Shown piece by piece: positions 1-9,200 of a stretch of DNA of 64,000 bases. The stretch lies in assembly GCF_000525995.1 (NCBI RefSeq), contig NZ_AODL01000033.1, positions 1 through 64,000 of the forward strand, in the 5' to 3' direction. Source of the stretch: Paenilisteria riparia FSL S10-1204. GTDB taxonomy: Bacteria > Bacillota > Bacilli > Lactobacillales > Listeriaceae. The notes under the pieces are model-generated. The model was not told the DNA's origin, ran no database searches, and saw only the letters and a program-made list of their open reading frames with translations. Position numbers and translations under genes: made by a program. The number at the start of each line of letters is the position of its first letter. Position 1 is the first letter of the stretch.

Positions 1-250
1 TTGTGAAATCCGGCCTTACGCGCTAGCTCTTCGGAAACTTCACAGCCTCCGCAAAAATCAAAAGAGGATTTTCACTGTCGCCTGCTCCAGTCTTCTGTCA
101 GAGCTGGACGAGCGCGTGCGGCACTTTGTGAAATCCGGCCTTACGCGCTAGCTCTTCGGAAACTTCACAGCCTTCGCAAAAATCAAAAGAGGATTTTCAC
201 TGCGCCTGCTCCAGTTTCTGTCAGAGCTAAACGAGCGCGTGCGGCACTTT
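1..250. repeat. Tandem direct repeat, two copies of about 125 bp
   Basis: Copy 1 runs 1-125 and copy 2 runs 126-250. They differ by a few substitutions and one or two single-base indels. Each starts TTGTGAAATCCGGCC and ends GAGCGCGTGCGGCACT. The block lies directly 3' of the azoreductase gene on the opposite strand and carries a small AAAATC/GATTTT stem. The array may extend beyond the left edge. No coding frame is convincing. Function unknown; an intergenic repeat family or a duplicated terminator region are both possible. Confidence 0.85.
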
Positions 251-252
251 TA

Positions 253-879
253 TTAAAATTTAGCTGCTAGTTCTCCTGCTTTTTCTATGCCAGCTGCGAT
301 TAAGTCTTGGGCTTGGTCTGGAGCTGCGTTGTGGCCTTCTACGATTACTGATTGTGGGTTTGTGATGCCGAAGTGTGCTAGTATGTTTTTCACGTAGTTA
401 AGGGACATTTCCCAGCTTGCCATTGGGCCGTCTGAATATACGCCACCACGTGCGTTTAGTAGTACAACTTCTTTGCCTGTTACAAGACCTACTGGGCCTT
501 CAGCTGTGTATTTGAATGTTTTGCCTGCTTGATTCAAGTAGAATAGGTATGTTAAGAACTGGGCTGGGATGCTGAAGTTCCAAAGTGGGAACGCCATAAC
601 AATTTTGTCTGCTGCTAGGAATTGCTCTAAATAGCCATTCGCAATGTCAGCTAAGCGTTGTTCTTCATCAGTCAATGCATCGCCTGTCGATTCTTTGAAA
701 AGTCCGCTCATCATTGTTGCATCATAGTAAGGTAAATCTGCTTGGAACAAGTCCAATTCTGTAATTGTGTCTGCTGCGTTGTTTGCTTTATAGTTTTTCA
801 AAAATTCCTCATATAACTTCACACTCACGGAACGCTCCGCTGGTAAACCATTTGCTTTAATAAATAATACATTTGCCAT
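253..879 (-). CDS. azoR: FMN-dependent NADH-azoreductase
   Basis: The 208-residue product has the flavodoxin-like fold of the AzoR family, which reduces azo dyes and quinones in the cytoplasm with NAD(P)H and FMN. Recognisable features are the N-terminal beta strand MANVLFIKANGLP, the central PLWNFSIPAQFLTYL segment (the P-x-W-N-F FMN-binding region) and the GGVYSDGP loop. The length is normal for the family. A GGAGGAA ribosome binding site precedes the ATG on the minus strand. The gene appears monocistronic and is transcribed towards the tandem repeat at 1-250. The exact substrate cannot be told from sequence. Confidence 0.92.
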   Translation of the reverse strand: MANVLFIKANGLPAERSVSVKLYEEFLKNYKANNAADTITELDLFQADLPYYDATMMSGLFKESTGDALTDEEQRLADIANGYLEQFLAADKIVMAFPLWNFSIPAQFLTYLFYLNQAGKTFKYTAEGPVGLVTGKEVVLLNARGGVYSDGPMASWEMSLNYVKNILAHFGITNPQSVIVEGHNAAPDQAQDLIAAGIEKAGELAAKF

Positions 880-991
880 TTTATAAATTCCTCCAATTAC
901 TATATGTTTTAATACTTTTCTAGTGTAGCGTATATTATTTTACACTTCAAGTAATATGCTTACAAAAAATTAGTTTGTTATTAAAAATAAG

Positions 992-1005
992 TGGAAGCGT
1001 TTTCG
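992..1005. promoter_or_regulatory. Candidate CcpA (cre) site
   Basis: TGGAAGCGTTTTCG matches the usual cre pattern TGNAANCGNTNNCA except for the last base. It sits in the divergent region between azoR and the acetyltransferase gene, about 55 bp before the latter's start. Catabolite control of either gene is an inference. Confidence 0.4.
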
Positions 1006-1057
1006 TAAACAAAAGTTATAAAATTATGCTAAAATAAAGGAGAAATGGGGTGTTGTC

Positions 1058-2227
1058 ATGGAATTACGAGAAATAAAGGATTCCGAAATTGGGAAAATTA
1101 AAGAACTACGTGATTACGCGTTTCGCTTCCCAGCATCCGGAGGCGAGGCAGACTTTCAATATTGGGCAGAAAATGCAAGAAGATTAGGACTTTTTTACGG
1201 AGAGTATTTGTTAGCGCAAGTTTTGACATATCCGTTAGCAGTATCGATTTTAGGGGAGCGTTTTTCAATGGGAGGCGTGGCTTATGTGGCGAGTTTTCCA
1301 GAATATCGCAACGCAGGGTTGATTCGCCAGTTGATGGAGGCGTCGCTCGAGCAAATGCGGGACAATGGGCAAATCGTGTCTTACTTAAGCCCGTTCTCGA
1401 TTCCGTTTTACCGCAAGTTCGGCTACGAAGTATTTACAGAAAAAGTGGAACTTGAAATACCAGCACACGCATTGCCAGATATGGGGACAGTGCCAGGTCG
1501 AGTAATGCGCATGACGAGCGATGACGGTACAGGAATTTCTGTCGTTCGGGAGCTCTACAACCGATTCGCCTTAACGAAAAAAAGTGGCATGATGATGCGC
1601 GACGACGCTTGGTGGTTGCGAATGGCACGCCGGAAATATACGAAAGAAATCGCTGTGTATTGCGATATGAACGGCACGACAATGGGCTATATGTTGTTCA
1701 CACTTGACCATGAAGTATTTAAAATTCACGAGCTAGTAGCCCTGAATTATGAGGCAGAGAAAGGACTTTGGCGTTTTGTAAGTTCACATAACATGATGGT
1801 AGACCGCGTTGTCGCGAAAAATGTTGGTTCCTTGCGTGACATCGCCCTTGCTTTCCCATCCCCAGACTTCCAAAAACGCGAAATATTGGATTTCATGATG
1901 CGAATCGTGGACGTTCAAGCCTTTTTAGAGAAGTACCGCTTTGTCAATCGCTCAGAAACAGTGCTTTATGTGGAAGTAGAAGACGAGACTGCGCCTTGGA
2001 ATGAAGGTCTTTTTGAAATACGAGGAAGTATGGTGAGCCGCGTCGAAAGACCAGAAGGTGCAGGCGTGCTATCCATTACGATTCAAGGCTTAGGACAAAT
2101 GATGATGGGCTTTGTGCGACCACGAGACCTTGTCTACTACGAAAAAGCCCAAGCCAGTGAAATAACCATCGAAGCCTGGGAAAAAGTAATCCCCCACATG
2201 CGCAGCGATTTTTATGACGCATATTAA
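1058..2227 (+). CDS. Eis-type GNAT N-acetyltransferase
   Basis: The 389-residue protein has the three-part layout of Eis-like acetyltransferases: an N-terminal GNAT domain (about 1-130), a second GNAT-like domain, and a C-terminal sterol-carrier-like domain from about 290. The acetyl-CoA loop is seen in VASFPEYRNAGLIRQLM (V-A-x-x-P-E-x-R-x-x-G pattern). The chain ends in ...SDFYDAY; in this family the C-terminal carboxylate serves as catalytic base. Members acetylate amines on aminoglycosides, peptides or other small molecules; the substrate here is unknown. It is followed by an independent tRNA gene. Confidence 0.85.
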   Translation: MELREIKDSEIGKIKELRDYAFRFPASGGEADFQYWAENARRLGLFYGEYLLAQVLTYPLAVSILGERFSMGGVAYVASFPEYRNAGLIRQLMEASLEQMRDNGQIVSYLSPFSIPFYRKFGYEVFTEKVELEIPAHALPDMGTVPGRVMRMTSDDGTGISVVRELYNRFALTKKSGMMMRDDAWWLRMARRKYTKEIAVYCDMNGTTMGYMLFTLDHEVFKIHELVALNYEAEKGLWRFVSSHNMMVDRVVAKNVGSLRDIALAFPSPDFQKREILDFMMRIVDVQAFLEKYRFVNRSETVLYVEVEDETAPWNEGLFEIRGSMVSRVERPEGAGVLSITIQGLGQMMMGFVRPRDLVYYEKAQASEITIEAWEKVIPHMRSDFYDAY

Positions 2228-2324
2228 ATAAAAAACTGGATTTTTCGAAAAAAAATGCATTAGAATGGAACTTGTAATTGTTCAAGCCAAGCCATTTAGG
2301 CCTGTGACAACAACATTGCATTTT

Positions 2325-2414
2325 GGGGAAATACCCAAGTCCGGCTGAAGGGGACAGACTCGAAATCTGTTAGGCGGTTCCGGCCGCGCCGGGGTTCGAA
2401 TCCCCGTTTCTCCG
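2325..2414 (+). tRNA. tRNA-Ser (anticodon CGA)
   Basis: The acceptor stem GGGGAAA (2325) pairs with TTTCTCC (2407-2413), with G as discriminator at 2414. The anticodon stem ACAGA/TCTGT encloses the loop CTCGAAA, giving anticodon CGA for UCG codons. A long variable arm and the T loop GGTTCGAATCC fit a class II serine tRNA. CCA is not encoded. Its 3' end is repeated at 5687, which marks it as an integration target. Confidence 0.93.
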
Positions 2415-2475
2415 CTTAGAAAGAACGGAAAACACTGTAGATCGCTATGTAAGATGCGGTTTATGGTGTTTTTTT
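2401..2475 (+). repeat. attL-like direct repeat covering the tRNA-Ser 3' end
   Basis: This stretch, from the T-arm of the tRNA into its downstream terminator, recurs in the same orientation at 5687-5761. By eye roughly 85 percent of positions agree, including the blocks ACTTAGAAAGAA-like and CACTGTAGATC. The two copies bound the toxin module and CRISPR array 1. Confidence 0.75.
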
Positions 2476-2532
2476 GTATGTTAAATATGGTATGATAAAA
2501 GAAGAAATTAACAGTAGGGAGGTGTCATACAT

Positions 2533-2832
2533 TTGGCAAAGAAGATACAATTACCAAGCGGTCGATTAGCGGAACACGCCAATGTGATTCAAGCAACGAC
2601 GAATACACTAACGTTACAGGCTAAGCCGAACGTGTCTTATTCGACAGGTAGCGCACAACAACTGGTGGAAAGTGCTATGGCATTCGCACAAATGACAACA
2701 AGCATGCCAATCGCGTTTCAAAAAGATACAGCAAATCTAAAACGGGTTGAAAAAGCCTTTGTCGCATCAGAAAAAGCGTTGGGCGATAGGCTCCACCAAG
2801 GCATCGCATGGATGGAACATAAAAATAAGTAA
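2533..2832 (+). CDS. Small type VII secretion partner protein (TIGR04197-like)
   Basis: This 99-residue protein starts at a TTG preceded by GGGAGGTG. It lacks a signal peptide and is predicted to be helical. It resembles the short WXG100-like proteins (TIGR04197 / DUF5344 group) that sit immediately 5' of LXG toxin genes in Firmicutes. In studied systems such proteins bind the LXG domain and deliver the toxin to the type VIIb secretion machine. It is the first gene of a tight four-gene unit ending with the immunity gene. The family call is from context plus general sequence character; no motif is decisive. Confidence 0.7.
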   Translation: MAKKIQLPSGRLAEHANVIQATTNTLTLQAKPNVSYSTGSAQQLVESAMAFAQMTTSMPIAFQKDTANLKRVEKAFVASEKALGDRLHQGIAWMEHKNK

Positions 2833-2847
2833 AGGAGATACATACCT

Positions 2848-3159
2848 ATGCAACCAAGACAACGGGAAGGCGAAAAATGGGCAGAACAAATCAAAAAGGA
2901 ACGACAATTCGAAGAGCTAGAACACTTATTTTCAAAAGCAAAACGAGCACAGGAAAATGTCTTGCATCTTTTTCATGAAGCATGGCAAGGAAATCGTTCT
3001 CAGCAACGTTTGGGATTGGTAGAAGATATCATGACAGAAGAATGGCAACAACGAAAAAAGCAACTGTATGCCATGGATGAAGTCTTACAAGAAGCACGTC
3101 GAGCGCACCGTCAGGAAGCCTTCGCAGCGAAGGGAGCTGGGACAGATGCCACGGATTGA
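2848..3159 (+). CDS. Small helical LXG-partner protein (DUF3958-like)
   Basis: The 103-residue product is almost entirely charged alpha helix (WAEQIKKERQFEELEHLF, RRAHRQEAFAAK). An AAAGGAG site precedes its ATG by eight bases. It overlaps the LXG gene start by 14 bases, so translation is probably coupled. Position and composition fit the second small targeting partner of LXG toxins (the Lap1-type, DUF3958-like proteins known from Listeria loci). It probably forms a complex with the LXG helical stalk before export. Direct function is inferred from context. Confidence 0.65.
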   Translation: MQPRQREGEKWAEQIKKERQFEELEHLFSKAKRAQENVLHLFHEAWQGNRSQQRLGLVEDIMTEEWQQRKKQLYAMDEVLQEARRAHRQEAFAAKGAGTDATD

Positions 3160-4617
3160 TATCGGGGAAGTCTCTTATTTTGTAGGCCAATTTACAAGAG
3201 AAAGTGAGCGCTTACGAGGAGCATTAACGGATTATCGGAAAGCAGTAGCGAAACTCATAGCCGATGATGCAATACAAGGTGAATTTGTCACTAGCGCCAA
3301 AAGTTACTACGAACGCATACACTATCCTATTGTAGACACAACTATCGCGTGTTTAAGCGAGGCTGACACGATTTTGAAGAAGTATGTAGCCGATTACGCC
3401 GCACAAGTTGATGATGCCACGAATTCACGATTAGATTCTGACCGATTCGAAGCGCTGTATACAGAAATTCGACGCTCGGAAAACGCGTTGGACGACTTAA
3501 CCCACGCCATGGAATCGATGGCAAGTGGATTGAATATAGGGCAACAAATCGGCATGAAATTAGGTTTAGAAACAGCGATGGGACAAATCAAAGAAGAAAT
3601 CAAAATTTTAGAGCGCTATCTCGATTTTGAAAACAGCCACATAAACGTGATGGATGATGTGTTGACACGGATGTACCAAGTGAAGGTCGGAGTGAATGAA
3701 ATCCTAGCTGGGAAGGCATTTAACGGCACAACACACACCTATGATTCCAGTAAAATGCAATTAGGCTGGCTAGACCATTTGGTGCCAGAAAAGAAACCAG
3801 AAAAAGCCTATAACTTTGAGGAGTACACCAAGGCATTCGTGGATGGTTACTGGATTTTAAGCAAGAATGGGGTGACAGATCAAGAAGCAGCAAAAGCAAC
3901 CGTTGCTTACAATGATGCTTTGAAAGATGGTACAATGAAACGTGAAGTAGGAGATGCAGATATAGACTTTGAAACAGAGTATATGTTGGCTGCAATGGAA
4001 GGCTATAATCTACTCACAGGTGAGCCAATCACGAAGGCACAAAGCTTTTCTATCATATCAGCGGTACTTATCGGTGCTGTTGCAATGAAAGGCAGAGGTA
4101 TTAAAGTTCCCAGAAATAGCTTGAGCAAGATACAAAGTGACTTGAAAATCAAAGCAACTAAAGATTTAGAAATGAAAAATATCAGCAAGAAAATCATGCG
4201 ACGAAGCCATTGAACTCTCCAGTACCAGAGAAGTGGCTGAAAAAAGGTGGCAGTATTTCTATAGATAGTAAAGGCACATGGAGTTATACCAACAAGAATG
4301 GTCAGACGGTGAGGTACCCGAATGGTTATCCAGACTTTAAAGATTACAGACACCCCAATGTTGAGCCTGTTACGATAAAGGTGGCTTCGCCTAAGAACCC
4401 TCAAGCCGATTTCAGAGCCGCAAACCTTGAAGCAAAATTAGATAAGAATTCGCAACCACCTGTTCCTGAATTGAGTAAGCCACCGATAGGATATACTTGG
4501 CACCATCATGAGGATGGAAAGACAATGGAGCTTGTTGAAGCGAAAATTCATAAAGATTTTAGGCATATTGGCGGACAATCTGCTGTAAATGGAAAAGTAA
4601 ATAGGAGCGTGAAATAA
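3146..4617 (+). CDS. LXG polymorphic toxin with WHH-type nuclease tip (frameshifted as read)
   Basis: The start is the ATG at 3146 (MPRIDIGEVSYF), behind AGGGAGCTGGGACAG. Residues 1 to about 200 form the helical LXG domain that targets effectors to type VII secretion. The C-terminal part carries GYTWHHHEDGKTMEL and FRHIGG, the W-H-H signature of HNH/Endo VII superfamily nucleases, so it should cleave DNA of competitor cells. As read, the frame breaks near 4175-4205, where the first part ends and the nuclease continues in another frame. The break is in an A-rich stretch and resembles many others in this window. The stop overlaps the ATG of the SUKH immunity gene (TAATG). Confidence 0.82.
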
Positions 4618-5063
4618 TGTTTAAGATGAACAGTGAAAATAAAAAAATAACTAGTAAGGATATTGAAGTATTTGAATCTAAGCATGGTTTAAACCTACCG
4701 CAAGAATATAAGACTTTCTTGCTTGAATTTAATGGTGGGTACCCTGAAAAATCTAATTTTATAATATCAGATGATGAAGGCGTTAGCTTAGTTAATAAAT
4801 TTTATGGCATTGGAGAAGAATCAGGGGATTTAGGTGAGACATTTGAAATATTGGATGGTGAAATACCAGATGGTTTTATTTCTATTGCTGACGACCCTGC
4901 TGGAAACGAAATCTGCATAGGAACAGAGAAGAGCGAGTATAAAGGAAAAGTTTATTTTTGGCGACACGATATGGAATCTGATTCGGAAATGGAGAATATG
5001 TTTTTGCTTGCTGAGGATTTGAAAACATTTTTGAATAAATTATATGGAGATAATGATGAGTAG
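4617..5063 (+). CDS. SMI1/KNR4 (SUKH) family immunity protein
   Basis: The 148-residue acidic protein has the SUKH signature: the helix DIEVFESKHGLNLPQEYKTF, then LLEFNGGYPE, then FISIADDPAGNEICIG and the strand VYFWRHD. SUKH proteins are standard immunity partners of WHH/HNH nuclease toxins and neutralise them by binding. Its ATG overlaps the toxin stop codon, and AGGAGCG lies eight bases upstream. Its stop codon falls inside the degenerate first repeat of CRISPR array 1. Confidence 0.88.
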   Translation: MFKMNSENKKITSKDIEVFESKHGLNLPQEYKTFLLEFNGGYPEKSNFIISDDEGVSLVNKFYGIGEESGDLGETFEILDGEIPDGFISIADDPAGNEICIGTEKSEYKGKVYFWRHDMESDSEMENMFLLAEDLKTFLNKLYGDNDE

Positions 5064-5490
5064 TTGGTACTTAAAAGCAGAAGAGGACTAAAATATACAG
5101 AAAGCTTGTTCTCCGTCTATTTCAGATTTAAAGTACCTCAAAACAGAAGAGGACTAAAACATACATTGCGATCTACGTAATCCATTTTGGGATTTAGAGT
5201 ACCTCAAAACAGAAGAGGACTAAAACTCGAGTAAAAAAAGCTAGTTAGTAAAATAAGATTTAGAGTACCTCAAAACAGAAGAGGACTAAAACATGTTGTT
5301 CTATTCCTGTTCCAGTTATTAGGATTTAGAGTACCTCAAAACAGAAGAGGACTAAAACAAAGATAAATGTGGTGTGCAGGTGGTGGCTGATTTAGAGTAC
5401 CTCAAAACAGAAGAGGACTAAAACATATAGAGAGGCTGTTATTGTAGTAACCATGATTTAGAGTACCTCAAAACAGAAGAGGACTAAAAC
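5059..5490 (+). CRISPR. Type VI-A CRISPR array 1 (7 repeats, 6 spacers)
   Basis: Seven 36-nt repeats (starts 5059, 5125, 5191, 5257, 5323, 5389, 5455) enclose six spacers of exactly 30 nt. The repeat begins GATTTAGAGTACCTC and ends AGAAGAGGACTAAAAC. The first copy is strongly decayed and the second has one substitution; the others are identical. The CCTC/GAGG stem and the 3' ACTAAAAC end match Listeria Cas13a repeats, so crRNA is read on the plus strand with the repeat 5' of each spacer. The array begins inside the last codons of the immunity gene, leaving no room for a separate upstream promoter. Confidence 0.95.
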
Positions 5491-5508
5491 CTCTGCTGTG
5501 GATAAGTG
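5491..5508 (+). promoter_or_regulatory. Conserved array-end flank, copy 1, with DnaA-box 9-mer
   Basis: CTCTGCTGTGGATAAGTG follows the last repeat directly. The same element follows arrays 2 and 3. It contains TGTGGATAA (5497-5505), a perfect DnaA-box 9-mer. CCTCTGCTGT can pair with ACAGAAGAGG of the last repeat (9 of 10 pairs). Similarity to the array 3 flank extends about 25 bp further (TTTCCAATTA versus TTTCTAATTA). It behaves like a leader placed at the 3' end of the transcribed array. Confidence 0.7.
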
Positions 5509-5563
5509 AGGAATAATATTTCCAATTACAATGGCTGTGAAGAGAACAAGTCAGCACACAACA

Positions 5564-5599
5564 AAGAAGATGACGAACAAAACCTCTCACCATCTTCTT
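5564..5599. terminator. Hairpin in the region between arrays 1 and 2
   Basis: AAGAAGATG (5564) and CATCTTCTT (5591) form a perfect 9-bp stem with an 18-nt loop, without a long T run. The surrounding 5509-5686 holds no convincing gene. The direct repeats GCCACAAAATT and GCCACAC near 5610-5628 are reminiscent of phage integrase 3' ends, but no integrase frame survives. Confidence 0.4.
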
Positions 5600-5686
5600 A
5601 AAATTATTTGCCACAAAATTGCCACACAGCCAACATTATAAGCGTTGAAACCAGCACCACGAATACATTTCATCCAACTATCATAA

Positions 5687-5761
5687 TCCCCGTCTCTCCA
5701 CTTAGAAAGAAGGGGAAACACTGTAGATCACTGTGTAAGATGCGGTTTAGGGTATTTTTTG
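5687..5761 (+). repeat. attR-like direct repeat of the tRNA-Ser 3' end
   Basis: TCCCCGTCTCTCCACTTAG and the following 55 bases copy the tRNA-Ser 3' end and its terminator (2401-2475) with about a dozen differences. This is the expected footprint of an element that integrated at the tRNA gene and reconstituted its 3' end. No recombinase gene remains between the two copies. Confidence 0.72.
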
Positions 5762-5830
5762 GTTGATTTAGTCCGGGAAATTATTACTTAGTACGTGTGA
5801 TTACGCGAAGATGCAGAGTTACTAATAATT

Positions 5831-5839
5831 TGGTATAGT
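5831..5839 (+). promoter_or_regulatory. Candidate extended -10 promoter for array 2
   Basis: TGGTATAGT is an extended -10 (TGN-TATAGT) lying 25 bp before the first repeat of array 2. No good -35 is seen at the usual distance. The call is tentative. Confidence 0.4.
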
Positions 5840-5863
5840 TAAACTGTTGAAAGTAAAATAGAT

Positions 5864-6031
5864 ATGTATTACAACCTCAAAACAAAAGAGGACTAAAACG
5901 TGCGGCTTTAGCTAATTCATATCTGCTGTGATTTAGAGTACCTCAAAACAAAAGAGGACTAAAACGTTCACGGTCATCCAACGGGTCGGCAAAGAGATTT
6001 AGAGTACCTCAAAACAAAAGAGGACTAAAAC
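5864..6031 (+). CRISPR. Type VI-A CRISPR array 2 (3 repeats, 2 spacers)
   Basis: Repeats start at 5864, 5930 and 5996 and enclose two 30-nt spacers. The repeat variant here reads ACAAAAGAGG where arrays 1 and 3 read ACAGAAGAGG. The first copy is decayed in its 5' third. The orientation equals that of arrays 1 and 3. The array lies 240 bp upstream of the cas13a start. One spacer's complement reads open as FADPLDDRE, which only says that a coding target is possible. Confidence 0.95.
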
Positions 6032-6049
6032 CTCTTCTGTGGATAAGTA
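6032..6049 (+). promoter_or_regulatory. Conserved array-end flank, copy 2, with DnaA-box 9-mer
   Basis: CTCTTCTGTGGATAAGTA follows the last repeat, with TGTGGATAA at 6038-6046. Similarity to the other two flanks ends here, earlier than between flanks 1 and 3. CCTCTTCTGT can pair with ACAAAAGAGG of the adjacent repeat in 9 of 10 positions. Confidence 0.7.
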
Positions 6050-6055
6050 TTCGAC

Positions 6056-6114
6056 AATAAAGCCATAAAAACTGTGATTCAAAGAATTGGATCAGTAGTT
6101 TTTATGGCTTTATT
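6056..6114. terminator. Strong hairpin between array 2 and cas13a
   Basis: AATAAAGCCATAAAAACT (6056-6073) and AGTTTTTATGGCTTTATT (6097-6114) are perfect 18-bp inverted copies with a 23-nt loop. The position suggests a terminator for array 2. The stem is unusually long for an intrinsic terminator and lacks a clean GC-rich core before a T run. Confidence 0.65.
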
Positions 6115-6149
6115 CAATTATTAGCAAAGTGGATAATTGCCAATGGATG

Positions 6150-6178
6150 TTGTTTTGCGCAATACCTTCTTGTATAAT
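6150..6178 (+). promoter_or_regulatory. Promoter of cas13a
   Basis: TTGTTT (6150-6155) and TATAAT (6173-6178) are spaced by 17 bp. Transcription would begin near 6185, leaving a leader of about 88 nt before the cas13a start at 6273. Confidence 0.6.
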
Positions 6179-6272
6179 GAATATATTGATAAATATTAGC
6201 AATATCAGACACGTATGAAGGTGGAAACATTTAGCTATACAACTATAAAACTAAATGGAGCTGAGCAGACAA

Positions 6273-9200
6273 ATGAAAATCACCAAAATGAGAGTTGATG
6301 GAAGAACTATCGTAATGGAGAGGACAAGTAAAGAAGGCCAGTTGGTTTATGAAGGTATTGATGAGAACAAGACAGAAGAAATTATATTTGATAAAAAGAA
6401 AGAGTCGTTTTATAAGAGTATTCTCAACAAAACAGTGAGGAAACTCAATGAAAAAGAAAAAAAATAAACATAAAATAGCAATCAATAAAGAAATAACAAA
6501 ATTAATGTCAGCGGTATTACACCAAGAAAAACCAAACTTAAAGTTACATAATTTAAAGAGCTTGGATAAGAACGCTTTAACTCAACTATTTAAGCACGAT
6601 TTCCAAAAAACTATGTCCTATCCACCCCATAAAAATGCTGAACATGTTAAATTCTGTCTTGCAGACTTAGCAGTAGAAGCAATCCAAGCATAGACGCCAC
6701 TAATCCTGACTGGGCAAAACTTTTTGAAACGCTAAAGCCATACACAGATTGGGTAGAATCATATATTCACTTTAAACAAACAACAATTCAAAAATCGATT
6801 GAACAAAACAAAATACAATCAGCTCATTCACCAAGGAAATTGGTATTACACAAATACGCAACTGCTTTTTTGGAAGGAAGAGTGATGGGGTATGAGAGCT
6901 TAGCCGCTAAGTACCAATTAGCAGATTTAGCAGAGTCTTTTAAAGTAGTAGATTTAAATAAAAATAAGAATGCGAACTATGAAATCAAGAAAATTTTGCA
7001 ACAACATCAACGAAACATTTTGGGTGAATTAAAAACCGACCCGGAGCTAAATCAATATGGAATAGAAGTGAAGAAGTATATAGAAAGATATTTCCCAATC
7101 AAAAGCAAACCGAAAAGAAACAAACATTCGCGGGCGGATTTCTTGAAGAAGGAATTAATCGAGTCTACAGTAAAGCAACAATTTAAAAATGCAGTGTATC
7201 ATTACGTATTAGAACAAGGTAAGCTGGAAGCGTACAATCTAACAAGTCCCAAAACAAAAGATTTGCAAAATATTAGAGCTGGCGAGGCATTCAGTTTCAA
7301 ATTTATTAACGCTTGTGCCTTCGCATCAAACAATTTGAAGACAATTTTAAATCCTGAATGTGAAGAAGATATTCTAGGTAAGAATTGTTTTATACAGAAC
7401 TTACCAGACAGCACTGCCCGACCTAATGTCGTGCAAAAAATGATTCCTTTTTTCTCTGATGAAATTCAAAATGTGAATTTTGATGAAGCTATTTGGGCAA
7501 TTAGGGGTTCGATTCAAAAAATTAGAAATGAAGTATACCATTGTAAAAAGCATGCTTGGGAAAAAAATACTCAAAATAAAAGGCTTTGAATATCGCCCCA
7601 ACATGAAATATGCAGATACAGAAATGAAAGATTTGATGGACAATGACATCGCCAAAATTCCAGTATTCATCGAAGAAAAGCTGAAAAGTAGTGGAGTTAT
7701 GAGGTTTTACAAACAAGAAGATTTGCAGTCTATCTGGGAAAGAAAACAAGGATTCTCATTGCTGACGACTAATGCACCGTTTGTCCCAAGTTTTAAACGT
7801 GTCTTTGCGAAAGGTCACGATTATCAGACTTCTAGAAATAGAAAGTATGATTTAGCGTTAACTATTTTCGATCGTTTAGAATATGGCGAAGAAAAATTTC
7901 GGGCACGCTATTTTCTGACGAAGTTGGTTTATTATCAGCAATTTATGCCGTGGTTTACAACTGATAGTAGTGCATTTCGAGAAGCTGCTAATTTTGTATT
8001 GCATTTGAATAAAAATAGACAGCAAGACGCAAAAGCTTTTACTAATATAAGAGAAGTTGAAAAAAATGAGCTGCCTAGAGATTACATGAGCTATGTACAA
8101 GGCCAAATTGCGATACATGAAGATGCAACTGAGGATACACCCAATCATTTTGAGAAGTTTATTAGTCAGATCTTTATTAAGGGTTTTGACAAATATATGA
8201 TAGCTTCTGATTTAGTATTTATTCAGTCTCCCGAAAATCAGGAATTAGAACAAAGCGAAATAGAGGAGATGCGCTTTGATATTCAAGTTACACCATCATT
8301 TTTGAAAAACAAAGATGATTATATTTCATTTTGGACGTTCTGCAAAATGCTTGATGCCAAGCATTTAAGTGAGCTAAGAAACGAAATGATTAAGTATAAT
8401 GGTGATCTAACTGAAGAACAAGAAATTATTGGTCTGGCATTGCTCGGAGTGGATTCGCGAGAAAATGATTGGACGCAGTTTTTTAGTTCGGAACAGGAAT
8501 ATGAGGACGTTATGAAGGGCTATGTCGGGGACGCATTGTATGAGCGCGAACCATACAGACAAAGTGATGGCAAAACACCAGTTCTTTTTCGCGGTGTAGA
8601 GCAAGCTAGGAAGTACGGCACTGAAACAGTGATTCAACGACTCTTTGATGCTAACCCTGAGTTCAAGGTATCGCAAAGTAACATAGCTGAGTGGGAGCGG
8701 CAGAAAGAAACCATTGAAGGGACTATTAAGAGAAAGAAAAAATTTGCATGATGCTTGGGCTGAAAATCCAAAAAAACCGCAAAGTGATGCATTTTTAAAA
8801 GAGTACAAAGCATGTTGTGAAGCTATTGACACGTATAATTGGCATAAAAATAAAGCGACACTTGTGTATGTCAATGAATTGCATCACCTGTTAATTGATA
8901 TTTTGGGAAGACTTGTTGGCTATGTAGCAATAGCTGATAGAGATTTTCAATGTATGGCGAATCAATATTTAAAGAGTTCTGGACATACCGAAAGAGTGGA
9001 TAGCTGGATTAATACTATCAGAAAAAACAGGCCAGATTATATTGAAAAGCTGGATATTTTCATGAACAAGGCAGGGCTATTTGTTTCTGAGAAAAATGGA
9101 AGGAACTATATAGCACATTTAAATTATTTATCACCAAAACATAAATATTCGTTATTGTATTTATTCGAGAAATTAAGAGAAATGCTTAAATATGATCGCA

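Noticed and set aside
5600-5690. Possible integrase remnant next to attR (GCCACA-rich sequence)
   Set aside because: No frame on either strand shows recombinase motifs; the resemblance is too short to annotate.
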